Shown: positions 56,690 through 64,000 of the stretch, one piece after another | Layout: every line of letters begins with the position of its first letter | Position numbering within the stretch: the stretch's first letter is position 1 | Assembly (NCBI GenBank): GCA_036346395.1 | Contig: JAYEVG010000034.1 | Span: 124,001-188,000, forward strand | DNA: 64,000 bases | From: Hsuehochloa calcarea | Taxonomy: Eukaryota; Streptophyta; Magnoliopsida; Poales; Poaceae | Direction: 5' to 3' | The notes under the pieces: generated by a model | Databases searched by the model: none | What the model was told of the DNA's origin: nothing | Seen by the model: the letters and a program-made list of their open reading frames with translations, nothing else | Position numbers and translations under genes: made by a program

Positions 56690-58121
56690 TGAATTCAGAG
56701 GCCCTTTTTCATTGGAATATGAATTTTCTACGACTCGCAATTTCGGGGCTAAAATGTGAAAATTTCAATTCGAGAAATTTTTCGCGTAATTACTGGAAAA
56801 TCGAGGGCCTTTTGCAAACGGCCCTTTTTTCGTTTTCTTTTTTTTTTTTTTTTCGTTATACGGCCGGCCTTTTTGCTGTGCTTGTCCTGCTTCTTAAGTT
56901 TAGAGGGACTCTGGGTAGGGTTTCCCTACCCCGAGTCTCTCTGCGGCGGCTCCTCCATGGGAGCCGCGAGGACGGCGGCGCCGGGCGATAGCGGCATACA
57001 AGTAACGCTGTCGGGAGCCGGGCATGTCTGGCGGCACGGCCACGGCGGGTGGCGACACGGTGGGCGCCGCTTCTTGTGGTTATGGATGGCGCGGCAGCGG
57101 CAAGTAGGCTACCAGAGGGCCATGCGGGCGAGTCGCGCAGCCGGCCCGGCGGGCGACGCGGAGCGCCGCACATGCTGCAGTGGCGGAGGCGCATGGGCGG
57201 ATCTCGCGAGGTCATGAGCGGCGGCCGCGGCTGCCATGCATGGCGCGCCGAGGCGGGCGCCATGCGGAAGAGGCCGTCGGCGCGCGAGGAGGCGTCCGGC
57301 GGCGGCGGCTTGCGACCATGGTGTGAGGTTGCGGCCGAGTGGCGGCCCAGATGCGGTAACCGGCTTTCGCGCAAGCGCGGCGGCGACTTTTGGCGGATCT
57401 TCTCTTCTCCCCCTTCTTTCCTGATTTGGGGTGGTGCCATGTACCGTCGCAGGGCTCCGCCGTGCGGCGCGGCCGTGGGCGTGGTGGCGGCTTCAGCCTA
57501 CGGCGGCGCTATGCGTATCGCTGGTTCTCCCCCTTCCCCTTTCTGTGATGTATATGTGATGAGGGCTGGCCATTGCTACCAGATGTAGCTACCGGCGGCG
57601 GCGGGGTGGGTGATCCGTGGGGCTTCATGGCCGGCCGGGGTTGGGGTAGCGTGCGGCCGTGCAGCGGCTCCAAGCTAGACAGGGCTTGCGCGGCCTTTGC
57701 ATAAGGGTGGCGGCTACTGGCCGGTCGGTTCGGTTGGCAGCGCACGGCTGCAGGCCGTGCATCGGCTGATTTTTTCTTGTTTATTATTGTTCATCCGAGA
57801 GAGGAGGAAAAAAAAAAACTGTTCATACGATGTAATTTTCATTCATGCAATTACCGATCGGCGACTTCGAGTCGGCTCGCGGTGAATTGGCAATTTCAAT
57901 CTACGGTACAATCGACATCCGATCTTTCATGCAATCTTCCGATCGACATTGTGTCGGCGACTTCAAGTCACCATGTAGATTAGAACAGATTTGCATCGTA
58001 GATAAACAATCTAGAAAGCAAATTTGCGTAATTGAAAGCAATCTAGAAAATACGATTCAATCTACGAGTGTCGTTCTTCGACGGTTACCTTTCTTCGCGA
58101 GGAGAGTCGATCGCCGATAAC
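56690..58121 (-). other. 5' leader of the third copia element with a GC-rich island
   Basis: Interval between gag and the 5' LTR. The part 56900-57760 is very GC-rich with long open frames on both strands but no recognised domain. The part 57770-58121 is AT-richer with repeated CGATCGGCGACTTCGAGTC-like words (57853 and 57952). Confidence 0.45.
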
Positions 58122-58441
58122 GTGTTGAGTAACCGTCATTGGCGAGTCCAAATCGAACGTACCTCGTATACAATGATCGAATCGTAAGAACGATGAAGAA
58201 CACAAGAACACAACAATAGAATGAACACGTAGATATGCGGGACTTCGTGGTCCGCTTATTGCTTCGGATCAATTAGGGTTACAATGAGAGGGGGTGACCC
58301 TCTATTTATAGACTACGGATGAGGAGTTCATTGGGCCGGGACTCTCCGAGTCTGGCTCAGTCTCGGGCAGGACTCTCGAGTCACAGGCCCGCTTTCTTGT
58401 AAATAAGTTCATTTCACACCTCTCAACTCTTGTCTTAGTCA
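58122..58441 (-). repeat. 5' LTR of the third copia element
   Basis: About 320 bp. Read on the - strand it starts TGACTAAGAC, carries CTATAAATAGAGGG and ends GGTTACTCAACA. Confidence 0.78.
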
Positions 58442-58830
58442 AGAAATCATCCTCAACTTCAAAATCGGACATTTGACACCCACCGAATGTTAAAACCAAA
58501 GTGCAAAACACTCGCTTAAAACCCCCAAAGGTACGTGATCAAACTGAGTTTACAAGCACACCGGTCAACAAGACATTTACTGAATCAACAAAAATAAAAT
58601 AAAGTAAAAAAATAAGGGCCCACAAGTCAGCCTCTAATGCATCTTCTTCTACCTTCCTCCTCTCCGCTCCGCTCCTCCCCCTCTCCGGTCATCTTCCTTC
58701 ATCCTCTCTCCACAACCAAAGACTCGATGGAGATCGAGAGTCTGCTATGCCCCCTCTCTATAGCGGCCGTTGCGACAATGGAGATGCTTTGCTCGCAGCA
58801 GTGAATAGAGCAGCAAACGATCCGTAACAA
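58442..58830. other. Intergenic sequence between copia element and MITE
   Basis: Mixed composition with a CT-rich stretch (58640-58710). No gene recognised. Confidence 0.4.
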
Positions 58831-59105
58831 GGGCATGTGCAATAGTTTGTCTCTTACGGTCGTCTCTAAAGGCTCTTAACACATCTATAGACAACCTTAG
58901 AGATAACATCTCCAATAATTTATCTATAAAATCATTCATTTTCACTATAACTTCTCTCCTTACACACTCACGGTTTACGTGTCAAGTTTGTCTCTTATAT
59001 AAGAGATGACACATTCTCTCTCTTCATATCCTCTCTCTTCCAATTAGAATTTTGAGTGACATAGCAGGTAAGAAACGACTGAGTTGGCTATTATTGGAGA
59101 TGCCC
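58831..59105. mobile_element. MITE with GGGCATCTCCAATAG-type terminal repeats
   Basis: About 275 bp. The left end GGGCATGTGCAATAG and the right end (read inward) GGGCATCTCCAATAATAG form terminal inverted repeats around AT-rich sequence. Flanks are CAA (left) and TAA (right), so a 3-bp TWA-type target is only partly supported. Superfamily is not certain. Confidence 0.65.
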
Positions 59106-60649
59106 TAAGAGATCTCCGGTCCAATCTCTGCTTCATGCAAGGAGCAACAAAATAAATGCATCTATTTACATATCAAACAAAATGGTATTTCAATGCAACC
59201 TTCTGTTGGTCTCCATTCATATTCTATTTCTTATAGGTGAAGGAAATCGTGGCCCCTAGTAGCCCCCACATCGTTGTTTTCATGAAAAGGTCCCTACGTT
59301 TGTCAAATTGGTGTCGACCTCCCCGTCTCGGTGATCATCACCCGGATCGCTATCGTGACGTCCGGATCGGGCGGAGTGCGAGCCGTGCGATCGCTGGTTT
59401 TTCACGGATGGTTAGGATCTGTCCATCCCATCTCCGCCCTACCTCGCGCGCCTCATCCCCTCGCTCTCGCTGCCTCCTCCCCTTGCCCTTGTCCTCGCCA
59501 TCTCCGCCCCCCCCCCGCATTGTCTCCTCCCCTCGCTCTCTCCCTCATCCTCGCCATGTTCGCCCCCACCCCCGCGAGTCGTCTCCTCCCCTCGCTCTCG
59601 CCGCCCCCGCCCCTAGCTCTCCTCACCTCGCTCTCACCGTCCCCTCCCCTCGCTCTCTCCCTCGCCCTCACCATCTCCGTCCCCACCCTTGCGCCGCCTC
59701 GCCTCGCCTCCTCCCCATCTCCTCCCGCCTCACGCACCGCCTCGCCTCGCCCGCTGCCTCCGCCCCACCCCACGCATCATCTCGCCTCGCCTCCTCCCCA
59801 TCTCCTCCACCCCATGCGCGCTTCGCCCTTGCCATCTCCGCCTCAGGCGCCGCCTCGCCTCCTCCCCATCTCTCCCGCACCACGCGTTGCTCTTGCTCTT
59901 GCCCTTTCCCTCGTCGTCTCTGTGTTGACCCCGACGCAACCCTCGCCTCGCCTCCCCATCTCCCATCGCCCCACGTGTCGCTCTCGCCTCGCTGCCTCTC
60001 GCCCCACACGCCACCCTCACCTCGACTCCTCCCCATCTCCTCCCACCCCATGCGCCACTCTCGCCCTCGCCCTCGTCATCTCGACCCCACCCCACGCACC
60101 ACCTCGCCGCCTCCACCCCATCTCCTCTTCCGCAGCCAGCTTGCCTTCTCTGCCTTCTCCGTGCACATCCATGTAGCCTCTCCAACCCTCCGCTCCCCTC
60201 TCCCAGTTTATGAGTTGTTGACACTTGTGGAGAATATTTGTTGCACCAGACGGAGTTTAGGGGATGAAATTTGGGGTGATTTTGGGTATTTATGGATTAA
60301 TAGCTATGAGGGTTTGGTCAGCTTAAGATTTTTTTGTGATGAATTGTGACAAGTTTGTTAAGAGTTTTAGTTTTTCTGTGGATTTGGTGAGGGCAAAATA
60401 AGTTGATTCGCCTTGTATAGATTATTCAGAAAAACTTCAATGTGCAAACCTTTGAGATTGGTTTATCCATTCCATTCTATGATCCATATTTTTATACCCG
60501 ACTTTTAAAAATGTATCATACCATTAACACATGAGAACATAGCATGCTAAATTTTCTATGCCCATCATCCTATTGCAAAAATGTTAAATGAAGTTCCCAG
60601 TTTGAATCCCATAATACCATCATAATTTTTCTTATATTTGGCATTGCAG
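59106..60649. other. Region upstream of the kinase relic
   Basis: Contains the C/T-rich minisatellite (59420-60180) and AT-rich sequence with no further exons recognised. LOV-domain exons, expected here if the phototropin copy were complete, were not found. Confidence 0.45.
59420..60180. repeat. C/T-rich degenerate minisatellite
   Basis: Repeated words CTCCTCCCCATCTCCTCC, CCTCGCTCTC and CCCCACGCGCC recur at irregular 30-70 bp spacing. The strand bias keeps long open frames on both strands without any domain. Confidence 0.75.
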
Positions 60650-62144
60650 ATTATAAAAACTGGGGAGAAGATTTGCTTGAAGCATTTCAAGCCTGTAAAA
60701 CCTTTAGGTTGTGCTGACACTGGGAAGTACTAAGAGCTCCCCAACAATCCTCTATACCATACGGGTTTCTAAAATTTTAGCTATTTGCCATTTTTCCTGA
60801 AAGTGTCAAAATCTACACTTTGACTGCGTTGTAACAAAGTAGTAAAGCGTAGGCATAACTTTTGTTTACTTTGGATTGACTAAATTAGCTTGTAGTAAAA
60901 AGGGGCTAAGTAAAGCAAGGACGTTTAATGAACTGGTTTCTAGTGGTAATTACTGTTTTAGCTAAGGAAATTGGCAAGCTCATCTATGCACCTCTCTAAT
61001 TTCATAATTCCACCTATGAAGACAGTGCCTGATTAATTCGGTAACACGTATGTAGTAGCTACTGTGTATGATTTGCCTCACGTGAATTCAGTGTGCTAGG
61101 CCACCCATCATGGAGCTTTGTATTCCTTAATAAACTTAATCACACTATTTAAGTATATCTCTGTATTATATGTTTGTTATTGTTTTCAATGTACACTTGG
61201 TTGAGTGGCAAGGAAGTGGTGAATTATTTGCAATGAAGGCAATGGACAAATCAGTGATGTTGAACCGCAACAAGGTAATTTTTAGAGATAAATATTGGCA
61301 TGTTGTGATTGTCTTTCTATACACATTGGATGTCATCAATTCTATACACATCCGATGTCATCAAATTCCTCCTATTACCTGTATGAGTAGGTGCAAGAAT
61401 TAAATCAATTACCGGTGGATGGGTCGAATTTAAAACTAAAACAATGAAGGGAAAATCATGACACTACAACTTAAATATGATGATAGCAGCAGATCTTCCA
61501 ATACTGAATACAATTGGTGTTATTTAGGATACAGTTTAGTACGTAGCAAATTTATTATGAGTAGCAGTTTGTTTGCTAAGAGAGTAATTTAGATGTAGGA
61601 AAACTATTCTGGTATACCTCTTAAGTTCATTCATTCTACACGTGGATGTGTTTTCCAACAAGCCAACTTGCTACTTAAAACTTATGAGTACAACTCAGTG
61701 GATTGCTGCATTGACTCCAATTTCTGCAAAAGACAGGTTCACCGAGCTTGTATCGAAAGAGAAATATACTCACTATTTGATCTTCTGTTTCTCCCAACAT
61801 TGTATACTTCATTTCAGGTTAGTTCTATGACCTTTGTCTTATCCTAACTATTTTAAATTGGTAGTTAAAAAGAGTACACATGATTTCAGCTAAATATGGC
61901 TTCTTTAAAGTCGTCATCATTTTAGTGATCTCCACAGGTAGTTGGTTACTTCTAACCCCCATGCTTACTATTTTTTTTTAGTTTTCAGCTAACTTATCTA
62001 TTGGAATGTTTACTACTAATTCGTATTGTTTTATTTTGCAGACACCGACACATGTTTGTCTTGTAACAAACTTTTGTCCCGGGGGAGAATTATTTACACT
62101 GCTTGATAGGCAACCCATGAAAATTTCAGAGAAGAATCTTCAAG
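60650..62144 (+). pseudogene. Phototropin-type AGC kinase fragment (four exons)
   Basis: Phototropins are blue-light receptor kinases; only the start of the kinase domain is present here. Exon-like pieces with matching phases: 60650-60730 (GEKICLKHFKPVKPLGCADT, the glycine-loop region), 61191-61274 (VHLVEWQGSGELFAMKAMDK with the VAIK-type Lys, then SVMLNRNK), 61737-61817 (VHRACIEREIYSLFDLLFLP with the alpha-C Glu) and 62042-62144 (TPTHVCLVTNFCPGGELFTL, then LDRQPMKI). Donors after exons 2, 3 and 4 are intact (GTAATT, GTTAGT, GTAGAT). The acceptor of exon 2 has lost its AG (TTTTCAAT) and exon 1 runs into a TAA. LOV domains upstream and the catalytic loop downstream are absent. Relic of a partial gene duplication. 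Confidence 0.82.
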
Positions 62145-62640
62145 GTAGATGTTCAAATCTTAACATATGGGTTACTCCTCGGTACATGGCTACATGCCCA
62201 TTGTATTTTAAAATTGTAATGTGCTTCAAAGTTGTCCTTATCTATTTTGTACTTTTAAATATTGAAAATAGTTTGTTTTAAGGAAAAGTACTAATGAATC
62301 ATACAAAGGCTCTCAGTATGGAGTGACATGAGCTTTGATGCTCTATGTTTCAGACACATTCAATTTTGCCTTTAGTTGTTCAAGTGCATTTCCTCAGCCT
62401 ATTTTAGCCATTTGTTTGCTGGAGGTGTAGCGTTGTAAAAAAAGAGTATGGAGAAGAAAATAACTGGAAATCATATTTACAGGATCCTAAATGGGCTAAG
62501 CATGGAGATGGAGACCGCTTCTAGCAGGCTTGCCTTTGTGCGGGTTAGTTCTTCATTGTCTATAGGACAAACTTAATTTAGATATGCATGTTCCAATTTG
62601 TGCATCTATCTGATGAATAAGTCCCTGTACTGTGGTCTTT
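62145..62640. other. AT-rich sequence between kinase relic and copia LTR
   Basis: No further kinase exon recognised. The left end of the copia LTR lies somewhere near 62600-62660. Confidence 0.4.
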
Positions 62641-62668
62641 GTGGGGTGGACACATGGTTCTTGTACAG

Positions 62669-62812
62669 CAGCTTTAGACTAGCATCTTAAACTAGCTTTA
62701 GGACAGCTTTAGACTAGCATCTTAGACTAGTTTTAGGGCAGCTTTAGACTAGCATCTTAGACTAGCTTTAGGATAGCTTTTGACTGGCATCTTAGGACTA
62801 GTATCTTAGAAT
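62669..62812. repeat. 35-bp tandem repeat, four copies, in the copia LTR
   Basis: Units start at 62669, 62704, 62739 and 62774: CAGCTTTAGACTAGCATCTT, then AGACTAGCTTTAGGA. The spacing is exactly 35 bp. It lies just upstream of the TATA-like CCTATAAATT. Confidence 0.93.
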
Positions 62813-62980
62813 ATGCTTGGCTGGGTAGCAGCCTATAAATTTGTATCCCCAACCCCTCAGGTTGGCATGGCATTGCGTGAGAAATAGTAACAAGAAAATT
62901 GCCCTATCTCCAAGTGTCATCCTCTCCATGAGAGTAAGGATCTTGCTATCACCAACAGCAAGACTCCAGGGAGTAACAAG

Positions 62981-62992
62981 TGGTATCGAGCT
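62981..62992 (+). promoter_or_regulatory. Primer-binding site of the right-edge copia element
   Basis: TGGTATCGAGCT, one base short of the usual TGGTATCAGAGC. Confidence 0.75.
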
Positions 62993-63668
62993 ATACTATC
63001 CTCAGAGCCTCGAGCATCTCCTCGCTCATCTCCGTCTCCGCCTCAGCGACCCCGGCCCGTAGCAAGAAGCAGCTCCGGCCGCCCCCGCTCACTCCTCTCC
63101 GAGACGGGCAAGCGGCTGTCGTGGCAGCCCTCTCTCCACGCGACAAAGCCCCGAAGCGCGCCATGTTCGCAGGCGATCTCGGCGCTTCGGTCGCCTCGAG
63201 CGGCGTCGCAGACGGCCGAGCTTGCCGCGGGCAGAGCAATGGAAGCAGCGGCGGCAGAGACAACAAGCGCGGCGGAAGGGCGCAAGGTCGGTAATGGAGA
63301 GCGGCAAAGAGCAGAGCGAGGTGGAAGCGGCGGTGGCGGCAGATGCTGGCAAGGTGGCAAAGAAGCCGAGGTCAAGGCTCTGGCGGCAAAGAATAAAGCG
63401 ACTCCATATCCGATGATAGCCGCCGACGCGACCTTGAGGCTGGAGAGGGAGGCAAGGGCGAGGGCGGTGCGAAGGCGGGCGCCAAGACGCCCACGAGCGC
63501 CGGCGGCAACCCAGACAGCGCGGACGCACGGTGGCGCCTCTGGAGGAGGCGCGACGGCGACGGCAGACGGTCGACGGAAGCGCGGCCTTCACAGCGACGG
63601 CTCTCTCCCCAGACGGCATGCCGTGGTCACCACGAGTACCAGTCGCCGTCGTGGACGCCGCCCGGCGG

Positions 63669-64000
63669 CGGCGGTGGCCTACCTCACCAAGACCAACTAT
63701 GTCGAGCGGGCTGCAGTGATGAGGGTAAAGCTCCAGTGCGGCATATGTGGGATGCGATCCAGACGGCGACGCCGACCACGATCAGATCGACGGGCCTGGA
63801 TGCTCTCATCGCCGCAGCCCCGCCCGAGATGCGCTTCGCTACCAACAAGCGGATCGCCAAAGAGGCTTGGGACGCCATCGCCGCAAAGACGATCGGCGCC
63901 GACCGCTACCGCAAGTCTACATTGCAGAGCCGACGGAAGGGAACACCGCCTTCAAGCCAGGTGAGGACGTGGATGACTTTGCTCTCCGTCTCAACACTCC
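63669..64000 (+). pseudogene. Copia gag N-terminal region, partial
   Basis: LTKTNYVERAAVMRVKLQ (DUF4219-like gag start), then in another frame MWDAIQTATPT, ALIAAAPPEM and AKEAWDAIAAKTIGADRYRK (UBN2-type gag). After a further frame change comes GEDVDDFALRLNT at the window edge. Frame changes near 63740 and 63930 disable it. The preceding 63000-63668 is a GC-rich leader without recognised domains. Confidence 0.75.

Larger units (their letters stand above)
52401..58441 (-). mobile_element. Ty1-copia LTR retrotransposon, - strand, degraded
   Basis: The 5' LTR is at the right (58122-58441, about 320 bp) and has TCTATAAATAGAGGG promoter sequence (near 58310). The 3' LTR at the left is truncated (52401-52561). 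Both share TGTTGAGTAACCGTC and GAACGATGAAGAACACAAGA. Next to the 5' LTR on the - strand is CGTTATCGGC, resembling the CGTTATCAGCACG primer site of some copia elements. AGAAA(T) occurs at both outer edges (52395-52400 and 58442-58447), compatible with a target duplication within one base of uncertainty. Confidence 0.85.
62630..64000 (+). mobile_element. Ty1-copia LTR retrotransposon, 5' part (runs off the window)
   Basis: The LTR ends GGGAGTAACA at 62978 and is followed by a primer-binding site (TGGTATCGAGCT, 62981-62992). Upstream are CCTATAAATTTG promoter sequence (62831) and a 35-bp tandem array. Downstream is a GC-rich leader and copia-type gag. The left LTR border is approximate. Confidence 0.78.

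Noticed and set aside
56856..57440. 194-residue - strand open frame
   Set aside because: Lies in the GC-rich leader of a copia element; overlapping frames on both strands and no recognisable domain.
59237..60349. 370-residue + strand open frame
   Set aside because: Ser/Pro/Arg low-complexity translation of the C/T-rich repeat; other frames and the opposite strand are equally open.
1..64000. tRNA or rRNA genes
   Set aside because: No cloverleaf with recognisable A and B boxes and no rRNA sequence was noticed; the tRNA-like words found are retrotransposon primer-binding sites.

Overview
This is nuclear DNA of a flowering plant, almost certainly a grass. The genes have introns and GC-rich first exons, and the spaces between them are filled with nested plant transposons (MULE, PIF/Harbinger, Ty1-copia, Ty3-gypsy, Stowaway and other MITEs). 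Nothing in the window identifies the species.

Three host genes are clear, all on the + strand: a plant-specific TFIIB-related factor (63-2475), the nuclear gene for plastid ribosomal protein S10 (14720-18454) and an intronless serine acetyltransferase (50669-51583). The TFIIB-related gene has intact splice sites but a reading-frame break in exon 1. The S10 gene has a 3-kb second intron that holds a decayed intronless alpha/beta-hydrolase copy. Degraded host fragments are the hydrolase copy, four exons of a phototropin-type kinase (60650-62144) and an unidentified terminal exon (37931-38064, - strand).

The remainder is mobile DNA. (1) 3036-3915: small hAT-like non-autonomous element. (2) About 4141-14340: a roughly 10-kb Mutator-like element bounded by inverted repeats. 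It carries four decayed genes on the - strand: a MuDR-type transposase, a five-exon plant-mobile-domain (PMD) gene, a GRF-zinc-finger gene with a C-terminal membrane anchor, and a second zinc-finger-like coiled-coil gene. It also holds a nine-copy 62-bp tandem array. (3) 18897-24308: copia element, - strand, with a flank-plus-LTR duplication at its left edge. (4) 24634-37624: 13-kb gypsy element, - strand, with a perfect AAGCT target duplication, a multi-exon antisense gene, and a palindromic motif shared by its LTRs and the introns of that gene. (5) 38798-45189: PIF/Harbinger element with Myb/SANT and DDE genes, interrupted by a Stowaway MITE inside a tandem repeat. (6) 45383-50029: copia element, + strand, 5' LTR truncated. 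(7) 52401-58441: copia element, - strand. (8) 58831-59105: MITE. (9) About 62630 to the window end: start of another copia element, + strand.

All the large elements look inactivated by stops, frameshifts or lost catalytic residues. The most unusual items are the multi-gene MULE and the gypsy element with its palindromic repeat family. Exon limits come from reading splice signals by eye. Family assignments come from recognised motifs; no database search was run.
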